A DNA stretch of 46,258 nt from Actinomycetes bacterium. Lineage in GTDB: Bacteria > Actinomycetota > Actinomycetes > Mycobacteriales > Mycobacteriaceae. Made by a program: the position numbers and the translations under genes. The notes below the pieces were generated by a model, which saw only the letters and a program-made list of their open reading frames with translations, had not been told where the DNA came from and did no database searches. The stretch covers positions 1-46,258 of the forward strand of contig JAEZDV010000347.1 of NCBI GenBank assembly GCA_023417985.1. Reading direction: 5' to 3'. This document shows, piece after piece, positions 26,351 to 35,381 of the stretch (position 1 is the first letter of the stretch; the number at the start of each line of letters is the position of its first letter).

Positions 26351-29300
26351 TCAGCTCCTCGAGGCCTCGATGGCGGCCAGCTTACGGGTCAGGTCTGCGC
26401 CCACCTTGGCGATGTACGGCTCGTCGACAATCTGCAGGTGGTCGCCGCCCACACGCACGATCTCCAGGTTCGCGACGACGTCTCCCCAGCCCCCGTCGGG
26501 CTGCCGGGTGCCGAACGCCGGCTCGAGATCGATCGCGTCGTCGTGGTAGCGGTCGGCCATGTAGAGAACGACATCGCCCTCGTAGGTTTCCAGTTCCGCG
26601 GTCTGGATCGCGCGGTTGTCGAGCCACGAGGTGCGCTGGTGTTCGATGATCCCCCCGGGGATCTCGACACCGCTCATCTCGAGCAGCCCCATGAGGATTC
26701 CGATCTGGGCCTCGTCGCTCTCGGCCTCCGCCAGCAGGTCGAACGGCAGCGGGGCGTCGATGCCGTAGGTCTTCTTCGCGAACCGCGCGTAGCGCTGCCA
26801 GCGCTTCCTGATCTCGTCGGGGGTGTCCTCGACCTTCTCGCCCGCCATGACGGTGTCGATCAGTCCGACGACGCGCACGTCCTTGCCGCGCTCGCGGAGC
26901 AGTCGCGCCACCGCGTAGGCGAGAACGCCTCCGAGCGACCAGCCGTAGAGCACGTACGGACCGTCGCCCTGGATCTCCTCGATGAGCGGCAGGTAGACCT
27001 TGGCGCGCTCCTCGATCGGTCCTTCGGTGCGCTCGAACCCGTACATCGGGGTATCCGCGGGGAGCCGCTTGAGCAGCGGTTCGTACGCCACGGTCGAACC
27101 GCCGGCGGGATGGAACACGAAGACCGGAACCGCATCCGAACCCTCGGGGCGCGGCCGCAGGACGCGCACGAGGCCGTCGATGCGGTCGGAGGATTCGAGG
27201 TACCCGCGCACGACGTCCGCAAGTTTTTCGATCGTGGCGGCACCACGAACGTCCTCGACAGTGATGGTGCCGCCGGAACGCTCCGTCAGACGGGCCGACA
27301 GCTTCTCGGCCTTCTCGTCGTCGAGCACGGGAAGCGTGTTGAAGATGCTCTTCGCGGACCGGCCTGTGACGACCGCCCACGACGCGAAGGTCAACCGTTC
27401 GGCCGCATCACGCGGAGGTACGTCGACCCCACCGTCGTCCGTGGTCTCCACGGTCTCCGGCTCGGCCGACGCGGCCCGTTCGAGGATCTGCTCAGCTTCG
27501 CCGACGGCAGTGGTGTCCTCCACCGAGATCGGTGCCGGCGCGTCAGCGGCCTGCTCCTCGGCGGCCTGCTGCTCGGCGGCAGCGTCTTCGGCGGCCTCCG
27601 CGGCACGCTCGGCAGCCTTGTCCGCGGCCTGCTGCTCGGCGAGTGCCGCGACCTCTTCGCGGTTCTCGACCGCGTACCGCAGGTACTTCCCGACGTCGCG
27701 CAGGCAGGCATCCTTGACCGCCGATATCTGGAGCTGCGGGATGTCGAACTCGTACTCCACGCGGTTCTTGATCCGGACCGCCATGAGCGAATCCAGGCCC
27801 AGTTCGATGAGCGGAATCTCCACCGGGAGATCCTCGGGTGCGTACCCCATCGACTCCGCGACGATCAGCGCGAGCCGATCCTCGAGGGTCTGCGAACCCG
27901 TCGGATCCCATTTGTCGCCGGCGATCTCGGTGATCTCGACCGCGTCTTCGTCCGGGCGGGTCGCTGCCACCGGGGCAGCAACCGGTGCGGACAGAACCTC
28001 GCCGGAGGTGACGACACCCTCGTGGACGAGCGTGAACCCACCGTCGTCGAGAGCGTGCACCTGGAGCGACGCACCACCGGGATGACGGGTAAGTGTCGTG
28101 GTGAGGGTGCCTGCCTCCGGAACCGGCGCGTGCGGCATCGACGCGGTGAGCGTGACGTCCGCCAGCACCTGAGAGGCAGCGGCGACGATCAGAGCAGCGG
28201 GATCGGTGACGGCCGAAGCCTGGACCTCCCATACGTGCCGGCCGTCGGGAAGCGCGACGTGCGCGCCGGGCACGCGGCTGTTGCCTGCCGAACCGATGCG
28301 GGCCTCGACCCAGTACGGCTTGCGCAGGAACGCGGTCCGCGGGATGTCGGCGTAGCCGCCCTCGGGGAGCAGGCTGCCCAGGTCCACGGAGTGCCCGTGC
28401 ACGTACAACTGCGCGAGAGCGAGGAGCACGCCGAGCGACTCGTCTTCCTTGCGCTTGAGCGTCTGGATGAACTGACCGTCCTGCACCCCCGCGTCGAACG
28501 CGGTCGACGCGACGGACATGAGCGTCGCCGGGTTGGCGTTGAGCTCGACGAAGGTGGTGTGCCCGTCGGCGAGTGCCTGGCGCACCGCCTGCGTGAAGTA
28601 CACGCTGTGGCGCATCCCCTTGGTCCAGTAGTCGACGCCGTGGATGCCGTCGTGTCCGGGCCGGTACAACGTTTCCTGGTCGACCGAGGAGTACACGGCG
28701 ACCTTCAGCTTGTGCGGCTCGATGCCGGCGAGCTCGGCAGCGAGCTCACCGAGGATCGGATCGACCTGCGACGTGTGGCTCGCGCCCTTCGTCTGCAGGA
28801 CCCGGGCGAACTTCTCCTCGGCCTCCGCGCGGGCGACGATCGCGTTGACCTCGTCCTGCGGGCCACCGATGACCGTGTGCGTCGGTGCGGCGTACACGCA
28901 CACCTCGAGGTGCGGGAAATCCGAGAGCACCGAGGAGATCTCGTCGGCGCTGTACTCGACCAGCGCCATCAACCTGATGTCGTCCCCCTCGAGCTGGCCT
29001 TCCGCCTCACCCATGAGGCGCGAGCGGGCGCAGATGACGCGGACGGCGTCCTCGAGCGACAGGCCACCGGAGATGTAGGCTCCGGCAGCTTCGCCCATCG
29101 AGTGCCCGACGATCGCAGCGGGTTCGGCACCGTGATGGCGCAGTACCGCGGCGAGGCCGATCTGGACGGTGAAGATGCCGACCTGGGCGGTCTCGACGTC
29201 GTAGTCCTGGCTGTCGTCGAGGAACTTCTCCGTCATGGAGTAACCCGACTCGTCGACGATCAGCTCGTCGACCTCGTCGACGGCACGGGCGAAGACGGGG

Positions 29301-31321
29301 TTCTCGAGGTAGAGCTGCTTGGCCATCTTCCGGTGCTGGGCACCGAAACCGGACAACACCCACACGGGCCCACCGGAGGCGGGCGCATCGGCGGTGAACA
29401 CGCCCTGCGCGGGCTTGCCGGCAGCGACGGCACGAAGACCGGCGATGGCCTCGGCGCGATCGGCGGCGACCACCACGGCGCGAGAGCGACCGTGGTTGCG
29501 ACGCGCGAGCGTGCGGGCCACGTCGGCGAGCGGCGTCGTGCTGCCCTTCTCGGTCTCGAGCCAGTCCGCGAGGTCGGCGGCCGCACGACGGCGACGCGAC
29601 GGCATCGGAGCGGACACCGCGAGCACGACCGGCAGCTCACGCGCCGGTTCTGCGGGAGCCTCCGCGGTCTCGGGGACGGCGTCGGGAAGGATCTCGACCT
29701 CGGCCTCGACGGCTTCCTGACCCGCGGGACCCGTGTACTCGCGCACGACAACGTGCGCGTTGGTGCCGCCGAACCCGAAACCGGAGATGCCCGCGACGGC
29801 ACGGCCCGAGTAACGCGGCCACTTCGCACCGTCCGGGATGACCTGGAGATGCGCCTTGTCGAACGGGATGTACGGGTTGGGCGCGGTGTAGTTGAGCGTG
29901 GGAGGAAGTTCGTTCTCCTGCATCGCGAGAACGACCTTGATCAAGCCCGCGGCCCCGGCAGCCGACTCGAGGTGACCGAAGTTGGTCTTCGCCGAACCGA
30001 GCAGCACCGGCTTGTCGGCGTCGCGGCCGCGGCCGACGACCCGCCCGAGCGCATCGGCTTCGATCGGATCACCGAGCACCGTGCCGGTGCCGTGCGCCTC
30101 GATGTAGTCGACACCCGACGGCAGGATCTGCGCGTCGCGGTAAGCGCGGCGCAGCACGTCGACCTGCGCCTCGGGGTTCGGTGCGGCCAGGCCGTTGGAA
30201 CGGCCGTCCTGATTGACGGCGGTGCCGGCGATGACGGCGAGGATGTCGTCACCGTCGCGCTCGGCGTCCTCGAGGCGCTTGAGCACGACGAGACCGCCGC
30301 CCTCGGCGCGGATCATGCCGTCGGCGTCCGCCGAGAAAGCCTTGATGCGGCCGTCGGGAGCCATCACGCCGAGTTCGTCGAAGCCGAGGGTCCCGGCCGG
30401 TGCGAGGAGCATGTTGACGCCACCGGCCAACGCGACGTCGGCCTCGCCGCCGCGCAGCGCACGCACCGCCTGATGCACCGCGACCAGCGACGACGAGCAT
30501 GCCGTGTCCAGGGTGACCGAGGGGCCGTGGAAGTCGTAGAAGTAGGAGACGCGGTTGGCGATGACCGCAGTCGACGTACCCGTCAGCGCATACGGGTGCG
30601 CGACGGAGGGGTCGACCGACGCGAGCAGCATGTAGTCGCTGGCGGAACTGCCGATGAAGACACCGACCGAGCCACCCTTGAGGTCGCTCGGCGGGATGTG
30701 GGCGTGCTCGAGGGCCTCCCACGTCAGTTCGAGCGCGAGACGCTGCTGCGGATCGACCATCTCGACCTCGCGCGGCGACATCGCGAAGAACTCGGCGTCG
30801 AAACCCTTGACGTCGTCGAGGTAGCCGCCGCGGGTGTTGGCCTTGCGGATCGAGTCGCGCACGGCCGGATCGCCCTCGAACTCCGACCAGCGGCCCTCGG
30901 GAAGGTCACCGATGGCGTCGCGGCCGGAAGAGAGCAGATCCCACATCTCGTCGGGAGTCCGGATGCTGCCCGGGAATCGCGTCGACAGACCGACGATCGC
31001 GATGTCCTTGGACATCCCGGTGGGCCGTACGGCATAGCTCGCGGCGTCGTCCTCGTCCTCGGCTCGTTCCGGCTCACCCTCGATGATGCGGGTGGCCAGC
31101 GATGCGATGGTCGGATGCTGGTACGCGATCGTCGCGTTCAGGGTGACGTCGAGGAGGTCCTCGATCTCACCGCTCAGCGCCACGGCGTCGCGGGAGGACA
31201 ACCCGAACTCCTCGAGCGGACGATCGTCTGTGATCTGCGAGACCGGCTGGCCGGTCGTGTCCGCGATCCAGTTCCGCAGCCAGTCGCGCAGTTCCGCAAC
31301 GGTCATTTCCATGTCAGCCAT
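26351..31321 (-). CDS. pks13: Polyketide synthase Pks13 (mycolate condensase)
   Basis: Performs the final Claisen condensation of meromycoloyl-AMP and carboxyacyl-CoA to the beta-keto precursor of mycolic acid and releases it onto trehalose. The 1656-residue protein has the Pks13 order ACP-KS-AT-ACP-TE. Active residues read from the sequence: Ser43 (FGLSSRDA, ACP1), Cys275 (DTACSSSL, KS) with EAHGTGT and NFGHLESA, Ser741 (GHSMGEAAG, AT), Ser1178 (GLDSLMAV, ACP2) and Ser1462 (YGWSLGG, thioesterase). An Ala/Glu-rich linker at about 1225-1265 joins ACP2 to the TE part. ATG 31321 is preferred to a TTG one codon earlier. A TAGCGT box nine bases upstream suggests its own promoter. Length is slightly below M. 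tuberculosis Pks13 (1733). Confidence 0.96.
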   Translation of the reverse strand: MADMEMTVAELRDWLRNWIADTTGQPVSQITDDRPLEEFGLSSRDAVALSGEIEDLLDVTLNATIAYQHPTIASLATRIIEGEPERAEDEDDAASYAVRPTGMSKDIAIVGLSTRFPGSIRTPDEMWDLLSSGRDAIGDLPEGRWSEFEGDPAVRDSIRKANTRGGYLDDVKGFDAEFFAMSPREVEMVDPQQRLALELTWEALEHAHIPPSDLKGGSVGVFIGSSASDYMLLASVDPSVAHPYALTGTSTAVIANRVSYFYDFHGPSVTLDTACSSSLVAVHQAVRALRGGEADVALAGGVNMLLAPAGTLGFDELGVMAPDGRIKAFSADADGMIRAEGGGLVVLKRLEDAERDGDDILAVIAGTAVNQDGRSNGLAAPNPEAQVDVLRRAYRDAQILPSGVDYIEAHGTGTVLGDPIEADALGRVVGRGRDADKPVLLGSAKTNFGHLESAAGAAGLIKVVLAMQENELPPTLNYTAPNPYIPFDKAHLQVIPDGAKWPRYSGRAVAGISGFGFGGTNAHVVVREYTGPAGQEAVEAEVEILPDAVPETAEAPAEPARELPVVLAVSAPMPSRRRRAAADLADWLETEKGSTTPLADVARTLARRNHGRSRAVVVAADRAEAIAGLRAVAAGKPAQGVFTADAPASGGPVWVLSGFGAQHRKMAKQLYLENPVFARAVDEVDELIVDESGYSMTEKFLDDSQDYDVETAQVGIFTVQIGLAAVLRHHGAEPAAIVGHSMGEAAGAYISGGLSLEDAVRVICARSRLMGEAEGQLEGDDIRLMALVEYSADEISSVLSDFPHLEVCVYAAPTHTVIGGPQDEVNAIVARAEAEEKFARVLQTKGASHTSQVDPILGELAAELAGIEPHKLKVAVYSSVDQETLYRPGHDGIHGVDYWTKGMRHSVYFTQAVRQALADGHTTFVELNANPATLMSVASTAFDAGVQDGQFIQTLKRKEDESLGVLLALAQLYVHGHSVDLGSLLPEGGYADIPRTAFLRKPYWVEARIGSAGNSRVPGAHVALPDGRHVWEVQASAVTDPAALIVAAASQVLADVTLTASMPHAPVPEAGTLTTTLTRHPGGASLQVHALDDGGFTLVHEGVVTSGEVLSAPVAAPVAATRPDEDAVEITEIAGDKWDPTGSQTLEDRLALIVAESMGYAPEDLPVEIPLIELGLDSLMAVRIKNRVEYEFDIPQLQISAVKDACLRDVGKYLRYAVENREEVAALAEQQAADKAAERAAEAAEDAAAEQQAAEEQAADAPAPISVEDTTAVGEAEQILERAASAEPETVETTDDGGVDVPPRDAAERLTFASWAVVTGRSAKSIFNTLPVLDDEKAEKLSARLTERSGGTITVEDVRGAATIEKLADVVRGYLESSDRIDGLVRVLRPRPEGSDAVPVFVFHPAGGSTVAYEPLLKRLPADTPMYGFERTEGPIEERAKVYLPLIEEIQGDGPYVLYGWSLGGVLAYAVARLLRERGKDVRVVGLIDTVMAGEKVEDTPDEIRKRWQRYARFAKKTYGIDAPLPFDLLAEAESDEAQIGILMGLLEMSGVEIPGGIIEHQRTSWLDNRAIQTAELETYEGDVVLYMADRYHDDAIDLEPAFGTRQPDGGWGDVVANLEIVRVGGDHLQIVDEPYIAKVGADLTRKLAAIEASRS

Positions 31322-31330
31322 CAACCCACC

Positions 31331-31336
31331 ACGCTA
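31331..31336 (-). promoter_or_regulatory. Putative internal -10 box before pks13
   Basis: TAGCGT on the minus strand, nine bases before ATG 31321, in the 36-base gap after fadD32. It may give a second transcript inside the operon. Confidence 0.35.
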
Positions 31337-31357
31337 CCCGGGAACGAGAACATCACT

Positions 31358-33247
31358 TCACACGCTGTCGGGGAACGCCTGCTGCTGGTGTCCACCACGC
31401 AGCGTCCCCTCGATGTAGGCGGCCTTGCAGGCGCGCCGTGCAATCTTTCCGCTGGACGTACGGGGAATCGAACCCGCCGGCACGAGCAGAACGTCGCGGG
31501 CGGTCACGCCGTGTCGCGCCGAGATGGCGGCGCGCACCGCGTCGGCGACGGGCTGCGGATCCACCTTGCCCGCACCCGGTGCGCGCTCGGCGACCACCAC
31601 GAGTTGCTCGGACGAATCGTCGGCGTCGAACTCGAGGCCCGACGCGGAGTTCTCGAACACGACCTGCGGGAGCTGGTTGGCCGGAACCGCGAACGCGGCC
31701 ACGAACCCGGGGCGCAGCGCGGGGCTGGCCTCCTGGGCCGAGTACTCGAGGTCCTGCGGGTAGTGGTTGCGGCCGTCGACGATGACGAGGTCCTTGACGC
31801 GGCCGGTGATGTAGAGCTCCCCGTCGACGTACACGCCGTAATCGCCCGTGCGGAGCCACTTCGCGTCGTCGGGCGTGCCGTCGGCGTGGCTGCCCTCGGG
31901 AAGCCGCTGCGTGATCTTGTTGTGGAACGTCTCGTCGGTCTCGGTCTTGCGACCCCAGTAACCGATGCCGATGTTGTCGCCGCGCAGCCAGATCTCGCCG
32001 ACATGCTCGTCCGGCACCTCCGCGCCGGTTTCGGCGTCGACGATCGCAGCCCACTGGCTGATCGAGACGAATCCGCACGACACCTGGGGGATCGCGTTCG
32101 CGGCATCCCGGTCGACGCGCACGACGCGTCCGGCGTTGAGTTCGTCGCGGTCGACGTAGATGATCTTCGCTTCGTCGCTGTGCTTGGTGGACGAGACGAA
32201 CAGGGTGGCTTCGGCCATTCCGTACGACGGCTTGATCGCCGTCTTCGGCAGGCCGTAGGGCGCGAACGCCTCGTTGAACTTGCGCATCGACGACGTTGTC
32301 ACCGGCTCGCTGCCGTTGATCAGGCCGATCACGTTGCTCAGATCGAGGGTTTCGCCGTCTTTCGGCAGGCCACGGGCGGCGGCGTGCTCGAAAGCGAAGT
32401 TGGGCGCGGCGGCGAACGTGCCGGCACCGTCGGAGACCGCTGCGAGCTCGCGGATCCAGCGGCCGGGCCGAGCGACGAACGCCCGCGGGCTCATGATCGT
32501 GATGTACTTGCCGCCGATGGCGGGCAGGATCACCGTGAGCAGTCCCATGTCGTGGAACAACGGCAGCCAGGTCACCCCTCGGGACGTCTCGTTGAGCTCG
32601 ATCGAGTCGGCCATCTGGATGACGTTGGTCAGTACGGAGCGGTGGGTAATCTCGACACCGGCGGGTACACGGGTCGAACCGGACGTGTACTGCAGGTAGG
32701 CGATGTCGTCGGTGGAGACGGCAGGGCGCGTCCACGAGTCCGCGAGCGTGTCCGGGATGGCGTCGACGGCGATCACACGGGGGCGCTGCGCGGCCGGAAG
32801 CGGGCGGAAGAACTGCCGGACGCCCGCGGCCGACGAGGTCGCGGTGAGAATAGCGCTCGGGGTGCAGTCACCGAGAACGGCATGCAGGCGGTCGGTGTGA
32901 CCCGGCTCGTCCGGGTCGAACAGCGGTACGGCGATGACGCCTGCGTAGATCGCAGCGAAGAAGGATACGACGTAGTCGAGTCCCTGCGGGGCGAGGATCG
33001 CGACGCGGTCACCCGGATCGGTGACCTGCTGCAGTCGTGCGGCGATGGCCTTGAGGCGGACGCCGAACTGGTTCCACGTGAGTTCGTGGACCTCGCCGTC
33101 CCGTTCCCGTGAGTAGTCGATGTAGCGGTATGCCGTCTCGTCACCGTTGGACGCCACATGCTGCTCGAGGTGATCGAGCAGCGTGTTCCCCTCCGGCAAC
33201 GTGATGTGGCCGTTTTCATCGATGAACTCTTCGAACCCGACGCTCAA
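31358..33247 (-). CDS. fadD32: Long-chain fatty-acid-AMP ligase FadD32
   Basis: Activates the meromycolic acid as acyl-AMP and loads it on the N-terminal ACP of Pks13. The ANL-superfamily protein has YLQYTSGSTRVPAG (ATP-binding P-loop), PSYGMAEATLF, WLRTGDYGVY and the C-terminal SSGKIARRA lysine, and closely follows Rv3801c along its length. The start is uncertain: I chose TTG 33247 (629 residues) because AGGGAGAAGGA stands just before it and the resulting N-terminus aligns with the mycobacterial one. TTG 33277 would give 639 residues. It is the first gene of the operon; the stop lies 36 bases before pks13. Confidence 0.93.
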   Translation of the reverse strand: MSVGFEEFIDENGHITLPEGNTLLDHLEQHVASNGDETAYRYIDYSRERDGEVHELTWNQFGVRLKAIAARLQQVTDPGDRVAILAPQGLDYVVSFFAAIYAGVIAVPLFDPDEPGHTDRLHAVLGDCTPSAILTATSSAAGVRQFFRPLPAAQRPRVIAVDAIPDTLADSWTRPAVSTDDIAYLQYTSGSTRVPAGVEITHRSVLTNVIQMADSIELNETSRGVTWLPLFHDMGLLTVILPAIGGKYITIMSPRAFVARPGRWIRELAAVSDGAGTFAAAPNFAFEHAAARGLPKDGETLDLSNVIGLINGSEPVTTSSMRKFNEAFAPYGLPKTAIKPSYGMAEATLFVSSTKHSDEAKIIYVDRDELNAGRVVRVDRDAANAIPQVSCGFVSISQWAAIVDAETGAEVPDEHVGEIWLRGDNIGIGYWGRKTETDETFHNKITQRLPEGSHADGTPDDAKWLRTGDYGVYVDGELYITGRVKDLVIVDGRNHYPQDLEYSAQEASPALRPGFVAAFAVPANQLPQVVFENSASGLEFDADDSSEQLVVVAERAPGAGKVDPQPVADAVRAAISARHGVTARDVLLVPAGSIPRTSSGKIARRACKAAYIEGTLRGGHQQQAFPDSV

Positions 33248-33685
33248 TTCCTTCTCCCTGTCGAAGCGATCCCACAACCACTCGACATGGTTGCGCCCCT
33301 AACTCTTCCTTGCGCTGCCAGATCATGCCCTCGAACATCGACAACGGCGTCTGCGTGCGGGCCACCGAACGTGTTCATCGGTTCGAGATCACGGATATGT
33401 TACAGATCGGCATCGGTCGCCCACCCCGCGAATACCGATATCGACGCGACCAGTGCTTCCGCCTTCTCGGGGAAGCCACCAACATACGACATCGTCGACC
33501 CGCCGCGCACATTCGGCGGCCGACGGAGGCCATGTTCCCATGTCGGGATCGCGGGGCGGACTGTTACCGCTCCGTCGCTGGCTCCCATCGGACCTCTTCT
33601 CCTGTCGTCGATCACCGCGCACCCGGGGCAGGCCGGGCATGCTGGCGCGGGATGAGTCTAGAGGCCGATGGACAGGCGAACGAAC
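33248..33685. other. Non-coding gap upstream of fadD32
   Basis: About 440 bases without a convincing gene. Short open frames exist on both strands but have poor third-position GC and rare Arg codons. It presumably carries the promoter of the mycolate operon. TAACAT near 33400 on the minus strand fits TANNNT, but I see no convincing -35. Confidence 0.5.
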
Positions 33686-33711
33686 CCGGTGGTGACCATC
33701 GACACTACCGG
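33686..33711 (-). terminator. Hairpin after the cutinase-like gene
   Basis: Arms 33686-33694 and 33703-33711 (CCGGTGGTG against CACTACCGG, one wobble pair) with an eight-base loop, 20 bases past the stop of the Rv3802c homologue. It is a likely terminator for that operon. Confidence 0.5.
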
Positions 33712-33731
33712 TGAGTAACTCTCGAGTGACC

Positions 33732-34694
33732 TCACTCTTCCGCGGGGTGGGGTGCTTCCTCGATCAATTCCGCTGCCCACGACGCGATCCACTGCGGCGC
33801 GGTGGTGCCGCTCTCGTCGACGACATAGGTGTTGTACTGCGCGTGGATCGGATTGTTGACGTATTCGAGAATCCGGGGTGCGGCAGTCGCCCAATTGGAC
33901 GGATTGAACGCGTTCGGCGGGGCATCGCAGATGCTGTCGGTCGGTGCACAGATCTGAACCGTGCGGTCGTCGAGCGCACCGAACCCACCCGGTCGCGCGC
34001 CCGTCATCGTGATGCCCGGCAGCCGCAATCCGTCGAGCGACAGTTCCGCGCCCACTCCGGCGACGGGTTGCCCGATGTCGGTTCCCGACGCACCGTCGCG
34101 ACGGCCGTCTGCGATCAACGCGACACCCAGCACGCGATCGGCCGGAACAGGACCGTTGCCTGCGCCGATCTGCGCCGCGACGTCGCCCACGATCACCGCA
34201 CCCTGCGAAAAGCCGGTGAGGACATAGTTCGTCAGCGGGCATTCGGCGTAGCGTTGCGCCAAGATGTCCGTGGTCGCTGCGGTACCGGCACCGCGACTGT
34301 TGTTGTAGGACTGCTGACCATCCGGGGGAATCGCGATCGGGTTCGAGAACTGGGCGACGTACGGAACGGTGTACACGTCCGCCCGCTGGGGATCGAACCG
34401 TTCCTGCAGCGGTCGTGTCACGTTGAGCATCAATGACATCGGATTGGCGGACGGACTGTAGGGATCGTCGCCGATCGCGGATTCCCACGTCCCCGGCACG
34501 GCGACGACCTGCACATCCGGGCACGAAGCCGGCTGCGACTGCGTTTCGTCGCCACCCGGAGGCGTGGGGGTCGGACCGGGCAGGTCCAGACGCCCGGCCA
34601 GCAGGTACCAGAGCACCAGCACGACGGCCAGGAGGAGCAGTGCCCCCAGGACCACTATCCTGCGCCCACTACGGCGCTGCTTCGTCCTGACCAT
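33732..34694 (-). CDS. Cutinase-family serine hydrolase (Rv3802c-like)
   Basis: Membrane-anchored alpha/beta hydrolase; the M. tuberculosis homologue Rv3802c has phospholipase/thioesterase activity, is reported essential and is linked to mycolate metabolism. The 320-residue protein has an N-terminal signal anchor (VVLGALLLLAVVLVLWYLL), a Pro-rich spacer, then the catalytic domain facing outward. Triad candidates are Ser163 (TGFSQGA), Asp257 or Asp253 (DSICDAP) and His284 (NPIHAQY). ATG 34694 has GGAAGGG eight bases upstream. It lies 14 bases after the DUF732 lipoprotein gene, so they are co-transcribed. Confidence 0.9.
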   Translation of the reverse strand: MVRTKQRRSGRRIVVLGALLLLAVVLVLWYLLAGRLDLPGPTPTPPGGDETQSQPASCPDVQVVAVPGTWESAIGDDPYSPSANPMSLMLNVTRPLQERFDPQRADVYTVPYVAQFSNPIAIPPDGQQSYNNSRGAGTAATTDILAQRYAECPLTNYVLTGFSQGAVIVGDVAAQIGAGNGPVPADRVLGVALIADGRRDGASGTDIGQPVAGVGAELSLDGLRLPGITMTGARPGGFGALDDRTVQICAPTDSICDAPPNAFNPSNWATAAPRILEYVNNPIHAQYNTYVVDESGTTAPQWIASWAAELIEEAPHPAEE

Positions 34695-34708
34695 CGTGCC
34701 GACCCTTC

Positions 34709-35251
34709 CTAGCTGCAGTACGTATCGCCCGCGACGGCGATGTAGGTGTCCGCCGTAGCCGCGGCCTGCTCTTCGGTGATCTCCCCACCGGAGGTTACCG
34801 ATTCGCTGCCGACCAGCGCGGTGACGAACGTCTTGACCTCGGAGGGGGAGCCGCCCTGCGCCTGGGCGCTGCAGATGTAGTCCGCGATGCTGATCGCCCC
34901 GGCGTCGTCGGAGGGCTCGACGCCCTCGGCGCGCAGCGCGGTGAGGAACTCTTCACCCTTCGCATTCGGAGCGGCCGCTCCGCCACCGGTGCCGGGATCT
35001 GCGGCGACCGGAGGCGCGGACTGCTCACCGTCGGCGGGGGTGGAGCTCGAGGTGGTCTCGTCCGCGGTGGTCGTATCCGAATCCGCGGCTGCGGACGTCG
35101 TGCTGGTGGACGTCGTCACGCTCGTCGTGGTCGGCGTGCTCGTGGCCGTGGAATCGTCGCTTCCGCAGGCGGACAGAAGTGCGGTGGCGGCCATTGCCGC
35201 GGCGAATGCGCCGAAGACGCGGGTAGAGCGCGAGCGGGTCCGTGCAGGCAT
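34709..35251 (-). CDS. DUF732-domain lipoprotein
   Basis: A 180-residue secreted lipoprotein: signal peptide with lipobox LLSAC (Cys at about 29), then a 60-residue spacer of almost only Thr, Ser, Ala and Asp, a likely O-mannosylation region, and a C-terminal DUF732 domain (about 98-180) with the usual GEEFLTALRAEG, a disulphide-type Cys in ADYICSAQAQG and a terminal DTYCS. DUF732 proteins are common in mycolate-bearing genera and of unknown function. ATG 35251 has GAGGA nine bases upstream. The tight spacing to the Rv3802c homologue suggests a partner role in the periplasm. Confidence 0.85.
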   Translation of the reverse strand: MPARTRSRSTRVFGAFAAAMAATALLSACGSDDSTATSTPTTTSVTTSTSTTSAAADSDTTTADETTSSSTPADGEQSAPPVAADPGTGGGAAAPNAKGEEFLTALRAEGVEPSDDAGAISIADYICSAQAQGGSPSEVKTFVTALVGSESVTSGGEITEEQAAATADTYIAVAGDTYCS

Positions 35252-35315
35252 GGGGTGGTGTCCTCACATCCGGTATCGAGCAGAACTGGAACAGGGTGCG
35301 ACCCAGGCTACATAG

Positions 35316-35363
35316 CGCACGCGCGGCCGTACGGAGCGCCTGGCCCCGCCGGCCGCGCGTGCG
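35316..35363 (-). terminator. Perfect 14-bp inverted repeat after the LGFP mycolyltransferase
   Basis: Arms 35316-35329 and 35350-35363 (CGCACGCGCGGCCG and its complement) with a 20-base loop, 18 bases past the stop at 35382. It is a likely terminator without a clear T-run. Confidence 0.65.
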
Positions 35364-35381
35364 GCAGCAGTGACGGATCCG

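Noticed and set aside
26198..33112. Very long open frame on the plus strand, antisense to accD4, pks13 and fadD32
   Set aside because: It is the mirror of high-GC codon use. The translation is Arg/Asp/Val-rich without any domain, while the minus-strand frames show complete known enzymes.
33400..33615. 71-codon minus-strand frame in the gap before fadD32
   Set aside because: Lower third-position GC than its neighbours, consecutive rare AGG/AGA codons near the start, and no clear ribosome binding site or recognisable domain.
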